From: Cheilinus undulatus
Taxonomy: Eukaryota > Chordata > Actinopteri > Labriformes > Labridae
Direction: 5' to 3'
Assembly (NCBI RefSeq): GCF_018320785.1
Contig: NC_054884.1
Location: forward strand, 22,879,667-22,943,666
DNA length: 64,000 nucleotides
Made by a program: the position numbers and the translations under genes. Positions within the stretch are counted from its first letter, which is position 1; every line of letters begins with the position of its first letter. The notes below the pieces were generated by a model. The model made no database searches and was not told the origin of the DNA. It saw nothing but the letters and a program-made list of their open reading frames with translations. Positions 24,175-37,690 of the stretch are shown in pieces.

Positions 24175-24540
24175 CCTTCTCAGCCTGCCCTCCTGCTCAT
24201 CCTACTTCTGGTTTTGAGTCAAGGACTAAACTACACTCCATGCAGGCTATTTACTTAACAGCAAACCAACATTTCAGCTTCCTTGATGAATTTCACTTCA
24301 TGAGTGAGAAAAGCGGTTAAAAGTGTACTTGGGCGCAGGCTTGGGCTTTGCAAGGTGCTTGCAGTAATAACTTGCAACTATTAACAGCTTTTCCCCCCAT
24401 TATGTGAAAGTCATCAATATAACACAAATGTTGGTTTGCTGTTTTTTTAAGTACACCTTATGGAAGCAGTTTTTGTTGAATAAACTTATAAGCTTGAACT
24501 AGAAGTAAGCAGCGGAGGCGGGTGAAGGTGAGGAGTGCGT
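24175..24540. repeat. Foldback (long inverted repeat) element
   Basis: Left-arm sequence at about 24,175-24,283 is matched, inverted, by about 24,425-24,540. The inner 15-16 bases are exact (agcaaaccaacattt against aaatgttggtttgct). The outer parts match imperfectly (cctcctgct..cttctggtt against aactagaagtaagcagcggagg). The loop is about 140 bp. The form fits a MITE or foldback transposon, with no coding content. Confidence 0.55.
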
Positions 24541-27500
24541 TTCTTCTCATCTTTTGTTAAGGTTTAGATCGAGCCTCTCTTGGTGGTAGAATTTACATAC
24601 TTTGCATTAAAACATTTACCTGGCTTTAAAAACTGTTGAAAATGTAAGTACTCAACAGTGAAAATCACACCCAACAGTCTTTATCTAAAAGAACACCAAA
24701 GAGACCCTTATTATGGCAGGCCATAAGCATGTTTATCACTCTTTTTTTGTTCTTTCCAATTCACCTCGTCACCTCAGACACTGCTGATTGAAGATTTCCT
24801 TTTGAAATTATTATAAACCCTTAATTTACAGCCCTAATTGTCTAACCTGTCAGTAATTACCCTCACCTTCCCAGAGTATTTAGTCTTAGTCCTTCCCGGT
24901 TTCTGCACTAGTACATCATCAACCCTGCTTCCTCTGTGTTTGTGTTCCTAATGGTTCTACTTGTATTTACATGCTAACCTTTAATTTCTGTTTTTCTTTG
25001 GACATTCAAATCTCTATTTTTGTGTTGTAACCTGTCATGACACTAAGTCTCATGGTTCTTTGCGTGGCATTATTCAGGTATGCTTTTGGTCTGTGATGAC
25101 AGCGAGAGGCCCAATCGGTCACCATCAGTTTCAGTTCTGACCTGAGGCAGAATGTGCAGCAGCTTGTCTGTTTGTCATGTATGCAAGCTGCATTAGGGAT
25201 CTTGTGAAGACAGAGTGGGAGGCCTGACTTCAAGTGTTTCTAAGAAAGAATAAGTCCTTCCTAAAACACCTCAGTGATGCTTTAAAAGCTCAGTTAAGTA
25301 CACTGAAATACTTACCTTGTAGTGTGAATACCTGAAAGACAACTGATTCATCGCAAAGAAAACAAATGTCTGTGAACGCCCTGTGTATCCCAAGGGATCT
25401 TTGGGTCGCTGCTTCTTAAAAAAATCTGTTTAATTCAGGAAGGCTCAGATTGCTAATGGCTCTGTACCATTCAGCTTACAGCAAAGCTTTGGGGCCTATC
25501 TGAGGCACAAGAAGGACTGGTCACACTGCTTTTAGACTCATTCTGAAATGCACCTTTAGGAAAAATGTAACTGTCAGAGCAGAGCAGATCGAGAGCTAAA
25601 TTATGAGAAAGTAAAAGGGATATTGCAACATTTTGGCAAATTCGCCTATTGCCACCGAGTTAGGAGCCCGACTGCCAACACAATGGATTCTTATGGTATC
25701 CCGGCTTTCCCTCATCAAACTCATCAAATACACAATCCAACTACTCCAAAACGCTCTCGTGGACAAGTTGTGACCTGCACTTTCACCAGGGCCAGCAGTT
25801 TTTTCTTGGAGCCCTGTTACTTTTACTAAAGCAGTTATCAGATGGTTCGGAGTATAACTCGACCGACTTGACTGACTTGATGATTTTGCAATAAAATGAG
25901 AGAGATTTAGAGTTTTGAGAGTGGAGACTCGGGTTGTTGGTGAACACAATCTGATACCTCCAGTGTCCACATACTCCGTCTGAGCTGCGTTCCGGCCACC
26001 CAGCACTGTGCTCTGACAAACGGCCAGCGACCTCGTACACGGGAAGCGTATCTGAAGCACAGCTTGAGACTTGATATCACAAGATCATGGGAGAACTAAG
26101 AGTTCATGTGGGAATAATGGGAAAACTGCAGATTATTTTGCCTCCCTGGGGTTAAATTTGCCATTCATTTTGACCTAGTTCCATGATTTTTTTGCCTCTG
26201 CCGTGGATGACTACATTCAAAAGTTAAAAGGTTTATTTTTTCTACAAATGATGTGTGGTTTCATGTAAAATTCTGTGGTTTTCCAAATCAAAAATTATTT
26301 TTCCTTCAATCATAGTAGCTCTGTAACCCATTTAAAATTGACTGGAATGCTTTGTACATTTTCTGGCTGCTTGGATTGCTCTGTTCTGTGTAGACTGACA
26401 TGGCTTGACAGAAGCTGACCCTGAAATAGACCTGGCATGTATCTCTTGTGGAGTGGTGCTTCTTCGACCTGCCAGAGATGGACCGGTTCAACTGCAATGA
26501 TTAACTAGAATGACAGTGCTGCACAGGCAAAGCATGTGGAAATTGGAGGTAAGTGTGCTGTGATGGTCATGTTGTTGCACATCACACACTATAAAACAAA
26601 ACTGTTAAACTTGTTATTCTGTCACCATATGTGTCTCTCATATTAAAAAAAAAATTGGTTATGATGTTAAAAATCTTTTGTGTGGCAGGCTGAAACATCA
26701 TTTCCCATCACTCTGTGTCCAAAAAAGATAAATTTTATTTTATACACTGGTATTAAGAAATAAAAGTCAAAAACATCACAAGACATTTGTTTATCCTCAG
26801 GGGTATCTCTCCGCTTCAGTGTGACCTCTTTGGCCGACTTCTACCAAGAGGGTCATCTTGTCTGTCTGACACACAAAACAGCAGATACTCTGGCATTCAG
26901 CCCAGCTCGTCTCAATCCTATTCTCCTCTCTCCATTCCTGATCTGCACAGAGGCAGCGTTGAGTGTCAGGTTCAGCTACAGTATCAGCTGTCAGGGATTG
27001 GAGTCAGATCAAAGTGGGATAGTGAAAAGAGTGAGATCCACACCCGGACTCCTAGCTGTACAAAGAAGCTAAGGAGCTGACCCCCCCTCCCCGGGGAGTT
27101 GTAATGGGAGCGGCCGATTACCCCTGTGTACCGCCGCCATTTGGGCCAACCCAAGGGAGGTGCATAGGAGGATATCATGCAGCACTGGTATCATTAAATC
27201 TGGCAATAGCAAGAATATTATTTCCCCAATTACCTTTATTGATTATTTTACCATCAGTAATGCCAAATGTGTTTTGTTTCTCTGGATCATCCCAGTGTCC
27301 ATCCTGTTACTTGTACAACATGGATTGCACCAAACCCTACATTCATCAAACCAACATTTAACCCATCCAGACTGGAGTTATCCTCCGCTGCATCATGACC
27401 AACTTTTCTCCCCTTCAGAAAACCAAGAGAAAACTGAATTAGGACCGATCTGCTGCCCAATTTATCTCAAATCCTCTGCGATGCAGATCTAATTTCAGCC

Positions 27501-28371
27501 TCTTAGTACCACAAACAGGAAGAAAAAGCCAGTCGATAAACAGCCCATGGTCACTGTTTGAGGGAGTGAAGTGCTGATGATGGGTAAGGGATGGGGTGGG
27601 GGCTGGGCGGAGGAGGGAGGATATGGTGATACAGTGGAAAAGGAAGGCAGGGGGGGTTGTGTCTATGTTTTGACCACTCCAACACTTTCTCCATCAGGCC
27701 CCCTAATTCCTGGAATAAATCTAATCAGGCAAATTAGCTAAAAGCATTTAAGTGAATTGAAAAAACTCAGAATACTGCATGTGCGTCTGGTCTGTTCAAA
27801 TTGCCTAAAACTTGGAATACGATATTAATTTGTCTCTCTACAAATGTATTCTTGAGGTTTGATTTATTGCTGATGTGATAATACCAACATGAAGCTTTTT
27901 AACCTTGATATGAATCCTTTTATTGGACTTAGACAAGAACAAAGTCAGAACTACATCTTTGCTGTCTGCCACATTAAAACTTTGTTTTTGAGTCACTCTG
28001 TCCCTTTCATGAACCCAGTATCTCAGAGAGGACCTTAAGGGGAAATCTTTAAATTTGGCACAATCATCCTTTTTGACTGAATGCTTGAGAAGATATGGAT
28101 AGTTGTCATTTAAGATTCAAAGATGAACCAGTCATATGGCATGGTGGATGAAATGATGATACACTGACATTTTGAAATTATATTATGAAGTGAAAAAACC
28201 CTTTCAGGCTAGACACAATACTGTTCACCAGGGCCTGAAGTCTGACTGGCAGTCAATACATGACTCAAGTTGAGGAGAGTGCTTTTCACCAGCTCTTACT
28301 GCCGGTAGCTTACTAAAGCAAGTTCCCATTGGCCCAGTGTCCATTAGCCCCGTATGCTTAACCCTTAGCGC
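24541..28371. other. Intergenic sequence, no recognised gene
   Basis: The longest frame here (minus strand 25,596-26,060, 154 codons) has no recognised motif. It is rich in Ser and Arg with no sign of splicing or conservation that I can see, and may be unclassified repeat DNA. G- and C-rich runs occur at 27,080-27,100 and 27,590-27,660. No other structure was noticed. Confidence 0.4.
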
Positions 28372-28998
28372 TCCCAGCTATTTGCGCTTTGTGCAGTTAG
28401 ATTCATTTTTGCCATTCCTTTAAGCAGTAGAGAACAATTCCTGCAATGCTTTGCATCTAAATGTTGCCCTCAACAAATATGGCTCTGCCCACTGAGAAAG
28501 CCAAAGTACATGTTCGAAAATGGATTAAAAATGGACAAAAATGCTTATAAAGACACTAACACCGTGGATTTCATATTTAAAGACCCCGAAAAGTCACCAA
28601 AGTTCCAGCCTGGCTAGAACGGCGTTCTTAAGGGCTACGGAGACATCAAGGGTAGTAAACAAACGGCAAAATTGTCAGCTTTCAGAGAGAAAAAAAGGAA
28701 ATTTCTACGATGTATGGTTCAAAAGTAATTGACGTTTTTCTAAACTGTGTTGCTTCTTGTTGTATACGACAACCCTGTCTTTAGAGACCCCAGGAAGTCA
28801 GCCAAGTTCTGCGCTCACTAGAAAATGTTCTGTCAGAGCTACAAATGCATGAAGAACATATACAGAAAGGCACAACACAGAGCTTTCACTGGAAAAAAAA
28901 AAAAAAAAAAAAAAAACAAGTTAGTGCCTATGACTTACTGTTCAAAAGTTACCAAGCAATTTACAAAGGGGTGTACCTCGGGTACGGAGCTCTAAGGG
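28372..28998. mobile_element. piggyBac-like non-autonomous element (TTAA target)
   Basis: It is flanked by TTAA on both sides (28,368-28,371 and 28,999-29,002). The ends are CCCTTAGCGCTCC and, inverted, CCCTTAGAGCTCC, a short terminal inverted repeat with one mismatch. This TTAA-plus-CCC pattern is characteristic of piggyBac-type elements. The interior consists of two imperfect direct copies of a ~200-bp segment (each with 'gagaccc..gaagtca' and 'ctgttcaaaagtta'-like words) and a 26-base A run near 28,891. No transposase is present. Confidence 0.7.
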
Positions 28999-29002
28999 TT
29001 AA

Positions 29003-30169
29003 CATCTTCTTTTATTCCATAAAATATCACAGAGAAAAGATTAAAACAATTTAAATGAATTATATCCCTGCATTAGCATTAGCTCAAACATGGAAATTGT
29101 ACCTTTTAAAACATAAGTAGGATAAGATAATTTCTACTATTGTTGTTGGAAAACCAGATTTTTTAAGCCCTTAGAGAAGTGGCATTGACAAGCATGACAA
29201 TGTTCCCATTTTGCACTATTTTCAAATTAGGGAATATTGCATCACCAAAAAAGCATTTTAGGCTGAAACTGTGTATAGTGGCAACCCAGAGTTTTTAGTT
29301 GTATTTCCTCCTAGTGGTCCAGTTCAGTTCAGTACAGTATGGCTCACAAATAGTTGTGTTTTCACTGGCAAAAGGTGGGAAAGGTACCAAAACATCCAAT
29401 CAGTGCGGTCCAACTTCTTTTCCATTGGTTGGTTGGAATAATCATCACTGCCTGTAGGGCAGTGGTAGAAATGGACAAACATAAATGGGCCATGTTTTCT
29501 ACTAAGCTAAGGCCACTGTGACCTCTTTCTCCCTTATTTTGTCAGTAAAATGCTTTTAATGGAAACAGGCCCGGTATGGAAACATATGCCAGTTTGGCAC
29601 TGTGCTGCATTAAACTAGGCCCTGTACCACTCTGGCCTCCTGAATGTCAACATCCAGGCCTGCACCAGGCCCATGCCCAACCTCCTTAGGTATCTTCCCA
29701 GCTGACTCCTTCAAGATACAAGTGGCCATCCCCAACACTTGTTCCGTCCACTGGGTCCTGGGCACCCAGTTTGCAGTAAGCTGGATCAGGCCCAGGAAAG
29801 TCTGTAGATTCACAGCTGCCACACCTGTTTCTAGCAACTGACCCTTCCCATCCCCATTTTTCCTGAGCAGCATTCAACACGTGGTCTTGCAACGGTAACC
29901 GCAAGTGGACAAAAAGAAGCCATCACAAAGGAGCCGGCGCCTCAGGTCATCAGTCAACATTCAGGCCTAAAAAGACAGGAGATACCGGGAGCACCCCATC
30001 ACCTTGCCCAGTAAACTGATTTCTCCATACACAAGTCCAGTTCTGTGGTTGATCTCGTAGTTAGCAGATCAATGGATTACGCTGCCAAGGTAGGTGAACT
30101 GTTCTAGAAACTCCCACACTCTCACCATTCACCTTTGGTTGGGATGCAAGTTAAAAACCCGACCTACAA
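29003..30169. other. Intergenic sequence, no recognised gene
   Basis: The segment at 29,590-30,120 is more GC-rich than its surroundings and gives an 87-codon minus-strand frame (29,610-29,873) with no recognised domain. It may be a decayed retroelement. Nothing else can be supported. Confidence 0.35.
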
Positions 30170-30490
30170 AACCTGTTTACAAAATGCTTAATAAAGTCCA
30201 GTAAACAGTCTGCTTACAGGAAATAACCTCATCCTTCATGAAAACATTCCAACGCAGCAAATTTAGCTTACATACTTCTGTTATGCATAAGCTACATAGA
30301 TAGAAACGCTATGGCAACAGCTGAGCTCACAAAGATTCTACGCCAACTACATAGCTACATTGCCCACATGCTATGTTAGCTCTAGCTACATTTGCTAAAG
30401 CTCACATTGCTAATGCTAATTTAGCTTCATTGACTTAAGTAATAATGGTAATTACATAGCAAGGGTAGCTATGTTAGCTTTAGGCACTTT
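30170..30490. repeat. Dispersed AGCT-rich repeat, copy 3 (partial)
   Basis: The order 'cttcatgaaaacat', then 'catacttctgttatgcataagctacat', then blocks of ttagct/agctaca follows 21,470-21,660 of the fuller copy. No coding content. Confidence 0.5.
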
Positions 30491-33400
30491 TTTTCAGTCA
30501 TCACATTATGCGATCACCTTACATGGTAACAACAAATCAGTGCATACATCAAACTCCAATCATGGTTCATTTTGTTGTATGTGTGAGCCTGTATGATGTC
30601 TCTGTTTGTAAATATAAAATCTTTGTTTCTCAAATATTATTGAGAACAATTTTACTAAGGGGAGCCATGCTTGGGCAGCTAAAGACCCTATCGCCCCTCC
30701 CTCATGCGGATAAGGTTTCACCATGAAGCATGAACTGGAAAGAAATGGAACATGTGGTGATAATATTTTTGAAAAGGATTTGCACGTAAAGGCAAAACTG
30801 AGCAATACCTCGATGCTTTTAAGATGTTACGAATCTTATATGGCACTGTGCAGACTGTAGTGCAGGTCTAAAGGAAGCAGTCATGGATGACAGCAGAACC
30901 AGATGGCAGGAGGAAGCCCTCTGGTAAAGCTCTTATCTAATATTTCAAATGGCCGCCTGATGGAAACAGCGTGTCAAGGACAACATAATTCATTATTGTG
31001 GCATTTTTATGGTAATGGATTTCTAGGGTATTAATTAATGACTAACCATGACGACACACCTTTATCAGGGAAGAGTGGCTGATATGATCTAACTAGATTT
31101 TAGTTTTAATGGCACATAATATGGTTAAAATTAAAAATACATTGAGACTGGAGATATAAAATCAAGGGTACCACAATAAGCCCATGAAAACACAGTTGTT
31201 GTGCAACATGGTTTGTTCAGGTTTTTAACAGTGCTGATTTTTCTCACATGGTTTGCTTAGTGGATTTCATGACTTCTAGGATTGCAGCTCCACTCCCTCG
31301 ACTGTCTGTCCTTCTCAGGAGTATAGAATTCAGCAGGGAAATCTAATTACTCTGGACAGAAACAGTAGATGGCCGGATATGTCTTTATCAAGCAAGGGCC
31401 ATTCAAGCAAAAGGCCTTGAGACCATGAAGGAAGAAATCTAACTACTAATATTTTATATTAATTTTTTTAACAGAGAAGTAAAAGGTAAAATTAGTACAG
31501 CTTCTTTCTACCCAACATTAGAATCACAATGCTTATTTAAATTATTGAAGAAGCTCTATCTTTAGTCTTGTAGGCTTTCTTTGGTCCTCTATCAGGCTAT
31601 TTCAAGACTGAGTCCTTTGTGCATTCTGACCTACACCAGTTAAAACTGGTTAGAAACTTACAATCCACATCCTCCTTCTGACCTTTTTGAAAGGTCAGAA
31701 TTGAACTGGGTCAACGGGATTTGTTTGAGTTTTATTACAAGTGAAGGGGTGAAAATATGGCAAAGATGTGTATGTGTGACATACTGTGAACCAACTTTTT
31801 TTTTTTGCACAGATTTGTTCTCCCATCTCTTGGGGTGAAAAGTGAACAAATAATCATCTGTGACAAAAATAATCTTCAAATTATTGCACATTTACAATGA
31901 TAATCCTTTCTGTCTACAGTGATACAACGGGCCACGTCACAGGCTCTCTGTCTCTTTTTCTCTCTATTATGAGCTACTCAGGCCATCTCCACAATGATCT
32001 GAGTGTTATGAAATTCACGGTTTGACAAAGTATGACATGGTGATGGAACAGCCTGCCCATCCCAATCCAATGTGGGAAATTGATATGGTGGCTAAGGCTG
32101 AAGCCATAGCAACAGGGGTGATCTAAAATGATATAGATTTATAAATAAAATGAACCTGCCTCTATTAATATGGTGGCACATAAAAACAAAGAAGACAGAC
32201 TTCCACTATGCACTTCAAGTGACTTCCATTATGAGAAGATGAGGTACAGCAGCACCCATCTAAACTCCAGTATGAAGATGAGGTCCACCATCTGCATCCA
32301 GGTACTCTGATGGATGTTTTTGTAAATATCCAACCTCCAATATCTGTAGATTTTGTAAGTCAAAGGTCAAGATCATTTTTATCCCTTTCCTCTAAGATCA
32401 ACAGAAACCACCCCAGCCCTTCCTCTTGATTGTACTCAACATTGTACTTTACTGTCTGGCACTTGTATACATCACAGGGGCATGTAACTGTAATGTGGTA
32501 TTTCTTGTTCATCTTTCTTTGTTTTAATGGTCAGAATTTTTATAGATTGACATTTTCCTGCAATTAACATAGTAACCGCTTTGTCTGGAAGTATGCATTA
32601 AAATTACTTATATGGAAATAATTAATAATCTCATCATAAAATCGTCTGTTGTGTTTTCAGTCTGTTCCACCTTAAAACCTTCTTTCTGGAACATCCTTGA
32701 AACAAAGTGAACATTTGAGGAACTTAGGAACCAGCAAAATTAAAGCAGAGGGAATTCTTGGTGGGCTATTAAAATCTGGTGAAGTATCACAGGTTAATAT
32801 ACCTTTCATAAGCAGAAAGTGCAACCCTCTCTTTAAATAATCACAGTAGACAGAACTTGACACAAGTCCAGTTATAAATATGTTGTCAGCTTCTTTGCTG
32901 ACATGACAGGCAGCATGGAGGGAATAAGAGAGGTCAACGGTCAGACAAGACCTTTCCTGAACCCTACAACACACCACACAGGGGACCCAATAAGCAAATC
33001 CAATTTAGCCCTCTGAGGTCTCGAGATCTTGTAAAAGTCAACAAGCTTTCAGTCAAATATTTCTCTTTTCCCCTTTAACCATCTTCTGGTTCTCTCTTTT
33101 CTTTAACTCTACTTTTACCTCCGGATGAGCCTCAAAAACACACGGGTCTGTTTTGGTGACAATGTATTCGAACAGCTATTTAAACTCATTTAACTATTTA
33201 GCTTGTTTATACTCAAAATAGATCAATTATATGGATTTACTTAAGCAGCTTCTTTTCTTATTACTTTAGCCATATAAAATCAGAGGTTTTTAAGGGATCA
33301 GATGGAGAAAGATCATATGATTGTATGACAGCAGTTTAGAAACAACAAATAAGGTTCGACTTGTAACATCTGGATGTTGTTATGTCTGACATGTGTAGCT

Positions 33401-34559
33401 GGGTTCTGCAAGGTGGGACAAAATCTGCAGAGCCTGTGGAACTACATTTAGTAAATTCAATAAGATAAAGGATGGATCAGATTAAGAAAGGAAAGAATGA
33501 ATGGGTCTGAAAAGGAGATACGTGAGTGACTAGGAGGGATAAAAGGGCAGCGAGGCTTTCAGGAGGACACATTATACCTTTGATTTTGGATCTGTTCAGA
33601 GTTGATGCATGTGTTATTCTTTGTGGCACTTATCCCAGCTGGAAGCCCACACAATCTTAATGTCAGGGTGCCTTTAAGCAGCGATTACTGTTTTTGCTAG
33701 GCTACGAAAGTTGGCTCATGACACTTCTGCCACTTTTGGTATGACCACAAAGTTGGGTTGTTAGAATTGATTGGTTGGTGAAGAAGTGGTGGCACTGATG
33801 AGCATGGCTGTAACAGCTGACGTTAAAGGCATTGTTGTATTAAAGACCCTCAGTGCTATAGACAAATTAACGTATTGGTTTGTACTGAAAATTGGATGTG
33901 CCAGCACAAGATCAGCGTCAGTGGGTATAGAGCCTCTGTCAGCAGGTCCATCAGCTTGACTCAGTTTGAAATACATTAAAAACACTGGAGAATTTAAAGA
34001 CTTGAGGATTTTCAATGACTTGTCATCAAGCCCCACTATGCTGTCAAACCTTTTTAGTTATCCAGGGAAAAGGTTTAACAGCCTCTTGATAGATTTGCAG
34101 AACATTTCCCTCCTATAAACCTTGGTTTTTATTTCTAAAAACGCTTCAAGCTGTGGGAGTTTCTATTTCCCCCTACACTCTCTCACTTTAACTCTCTCTT
34201 CTTTTCCTTCTTGCCTCTTTTCCTCAGACCTCCATAGAGAAGGGCTTGTGTGGCTGGGGTCGCATCTGGTTATACCGAATGATACTAAATGGTCTGAGAT
34301 CAACATTTGTCAAATATATTCAGTAGTGTAGGATATACGTGGGTATGAGGAGTAAAGAAGAGAAGAAGAAACTTTAGTAGTTGGTCCCTTCAATTGTTGG
34401 GTGATACAAATGGAGTTGGTGGCACTTCTTTCTATCAGCCTGCTTCCCTCCTAACTTTATAATAATCCTTAGTATCAGAGTTTTATTATAGAAAAAAGTA
34501 GTATCAAAATGAAAATACATCATATAATATAAACATCACAGAAGTATGTACAAAGGTGA
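30491..34559. other. Intergenic sequence, no gene; possible conserved elements
   Basis: No domain-bearing frame and few recognisable repeats were found over 4 kb. The stretch 30,850-31,560 is repeat-free and AT-rich, with several TAAT/ATTA words (for example tattaattaatgac). It could hold conserved enhancers. The ORFs near 33.8-34.0 kb overlap on both strands and carry no motif. Confidence 0.35.
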
Positions 34560-35430
34560 AGAAAAAGGACAGACTGTACAGATGTGCAGGTATACTGGTG
34601 AAAAGGTTAAAGTGCAGTTTTTCCAACACAGTGTGTGGTTGTAGACAGAAGAGATAAGTCCAGTGCATGTTATCGTGACACGTAAAGTCTGTCTAAACAT
34701 GCATTGTTTTTGCCTGCTGGTTATTGGGTTCAGTGAGAGTCTGTGGGGGAAGGGCTGGAGTACTGTTCATGAGCAGAGGGATAGACACTGTTCTTGTGGT
34801 GTGAGGTTTTGGTCCTGATGGACCTAAGCCCCCTGCCAGAGAGGAGTGCCTCAGGGTCATGGAGAGATTGCAACCAATCACCCTCTCTGCAGAGCAGATG
34901 ATACACTGCAGCCTGTTTCTGCCTCTCGCTGTGGCTGCAGTGTACCAGACTTTGTTGGATGATGTGAGAATGGACTCAGTGTAGAAATGCACCGTCATCG
35001 TCTTAATCATGGCTGAATCTTCATCTGCTGTGGGAAGTACATTCTCTGTCGGACTTTCTTGATGAGGGAGATCCTGACTGAGGGATGAGGGTCCCCAAGA
35101 AGCGGAAAGAGTCCACAGTGGAAATTGGGGAGTCACAGAGGGTTATGGGGGTGCAGGCAGCAGCGTCCTGCCTAAAATCTATGACTATCTCCACTATCTC
35201 CAGAACATTAAGCTCCAGGTTGTTCTGACTGTATCAAGTTACTAGATGGTCCACTTGTCCCCACCAGAGATGTGTCCAGTGAGGGTTATGTAATCTGCAG
35301 ACTTGGGGAGCTTGATGGACTGATGACTGGAGGTGCAGCTATTGGTGGACAGGGAGAAGAGCAGAGAAAGAACAGCCTTAGGGGGAGCTGGTGCTGATGG
35401 TCCTGCTGTCACTACTAAAGTCAAGCCTGA
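34560..35430 (-). mobile_element. LINE 3' fragment (L2/Rex-like reverse transcriptase C-terminus)
   Basis: Read on the minus strand, broken frames match the end of a fish LINE polymerase. A decayed catalytic region (SADYITLTGHISGGDK) comes first, then a PITLCDSPISTVDSFRFLG-like block, then HFYTESILTSSNKVWYTAATARGRNRLQ, and the ERVIGCNLSM region near 34,860. Several frameshifts and stops separate these blocks. The 5' part is missing. Confidence 0.75.
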
Positions 35431-37425
35431 AGTTTAGAGTCAAAGTGAAAACATGAGAGAGCTATATTTTAGCTACTGAAGGCTAAACACCCAGAGGATG
35501 ACTGAAACATGGTGCACTGAAGTAGTGCGGATATAACATGGCTTCATGATGATGAAGTAAACCACCAAAAAACGATCATAAATAAGGCATAAATACACAG
35601 AAACTGGGCAATATGGCCTGAAGATAAAATCTCAGATTTTTCACATCAATCCCAACTCTTTCCATAATATTGCAAAATATATACATGAAGAGTAGAGCCA
35701 AAGCAGATGTTTTCAACCAGTCTATGACAAATGTTTTCTGTTGGGATACAGATAGTGGTGTGTCATCACACAAGAACAATATGAGGCAATTTGCACTTGA
35801 ATTTCAGTAACTTCCTATTGCATGGCAAGACATCAAAGCTTGGTGAGCCACCAGAGCCACACCCCTTCAGTTTTGTGTATGAGTTGAATGATTTGTTTTT
35901 GACAAGGTCTCTTCTAGCTCTACACAAACTTTTACATGGGTTTGACTTTATTTTGTAGGAGCAGAATGAGGCCTGGAAATGTCCTCTTTACCATTGTTGT
36001 TTAAGAAATTTTCAAAATGCAGACTTCCTGCTGATTTGGCGATAGGGGTTCAAGAGTCTTTTTTGTAGGTCCTGGCATGATAAATGTACCCACCAATTTT
36101 AAAAACCCTGAACTGAACATACAGCAGGACGTGAATTTCAAATAAAATTGTTGGGAGTGCCATTGAACCATCTGACCACACTGACTGAAGCAACCAGCAA
36201 ACTACTAAGTTTGCCCCCTAGCTCATGACCATCAATGTTCATGTTAGCACACGTGTTTTAAGCTCCTAAAAACTGTCAAAAGTTATTCAGGCGAGGCGTT
36301 TCCAACCAGCCTTGTACTTAACTGAGCTTTATCATTAACTGGATATATCTGTAAATGTAAAAGTGCACTGTCATTCTGTGGAGCTCAGGCAAAGTTCCTC
36401 AAAAGTTTGGGAGTGACATTACATTTCCTGAGTGGTTTTCTCGCCACAAAGGAAGTCTGCTAAACAATATCTTGGACATATCATTTCTATTGTTAGCTCT
36501 GTTTTATTTCTTCTGAATGAATCTCCTTTACTTTCAGTCATTCATGCTCACACATTGACTTTTAAAGCCTGCAAATGCCACATAAGCCACAGGATTAACC
36601 TCCTAATGGTGCACTTGTCAGAGGAGCTAAACTAATACAGGAGAGACAGAGGGCGAACAAACAATGAGTGCAACACAAAGAGGGCGTGGGTCACCATCAT
36701 GAACACATGGTGGCTGTGTTTTGGATACAAAGGTAGACTCGAAAAGCATGTAACCCGCTTAATAAAATGACACACATGCGTTCTTCTTTTTGGATGTGAA
36801 ATATGATCTGTAAAGTAATTGCCACATAACTTACCTGAACTGTCAGTGCAGGACCCCAGAGAGTGTTTATTGGACCATGTGGTTTTGGACATAATCGCCT
36901 CTCTTTGAAGTCTTTTTACTGTCCAATGACAGTAAAGACGAATTACATGTTGTGGGTGTGTGATAAGTGCTGTTATGTCTGCTGCAGTCCTCGTCCAGAG
37001 TCACTGAGGACGCTTTGACTGACAATGATGAATTTTACCCCCCTTGGTAAAGTCACAGGAGATATCTGCTCTGCCAGTCTCCATGTACAGCCCGACAAAA
37101 GAGCTTCAGCACAAAAGAGAGAAACCTGACCCATTGTAACACCGACAGTGTCTTTCATGTCAAATGAGAACCATCCTGTATTTATGGTTCTGATGGTCGG
37201 TTAGGTTACATTTACATGTCTCACAGAGGTGGAGTTTCTTTCTTAGTAGAATTTCTAGATGCCTCTTTGCAAGATATGTCAGAACTTTAAGTCACCTTCA
37301 AAAGACACAGAGAATTCTAATCCCTGTTACAGATTTGAAGAGTTGTCAAAGCTTGGGCGTAGGCTCACAGAAATAAATATTGTATAATCGGCATTAAGGG
37401 GAAATGAGGACTTGGGAATATTCTG
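35431..37425. other. Intergenic sequence, no recognised gene
   Basis: Short frames only, none with a motif. The stretch 35,810-36,240 resembles dispersed fish repeat DNA in style but was not identified. Confidence 0.35.
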
Positions 37426-37690
37426 TCAACTATGTAGATGGTAAATAACAGGGCCCAGTGCCAAACCCTGCAGTGACCCCTTCTCAATTTGTAGTATGTT
37501 AGAAGTAACACCCTCTAACTGGACGGCCTGTGTTCTACTAGCATGCTGTTCAATTAGAGCGACTGACAGCATGCTCTGAAACCCAGTGGCTATAAGAAGG
37601 TCCAGTAAGTTGCTGTGATCCACAAGGTCAAAGGCCTTGGAGAATCTGTAAAACAAGACTAACAACATTGTTTTGGTGTCTAAGGCTTTA
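37426..37690 (-). mobile_element. LINE reverse transcriptase fragment
   Basis: The minus-strand frame contains FSKAFDLVDHSNLLDLL, followed by a QAVQLEGVTSN segment and KGSLQGLALGPVIYHLHS. These are reverse-transcriptase blocks 3-4 of the LINE type (SKAFDxVDHxxLL and GxxQGxxLGPxxF). Only about 80 codons survive. It may be a different family from the fragment at 34.6-35.4 kb, since about 2 kb of unrelated sequence separates them. Confidence 0.8.

Noticed and set aside
25596-26060. 154-codon minus-strand frame
   Set aside because: No recognisable motif, no start context or splice signals of note, and an overlapping frame on both strands. Most likely repeat-derived or chance.
29610-29873. 87-codon minus-strand frame in a GC-richer patch
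   Set aside because: It has no recognised domain. Possibly a decayed retroelement, but I could not place it in a family.
33761-34036. 91-codon minus-strand frame
   Set aside because: It overlaps a plus-strand frame of similar length, has no motif, and lies in plain intergenic DNA.
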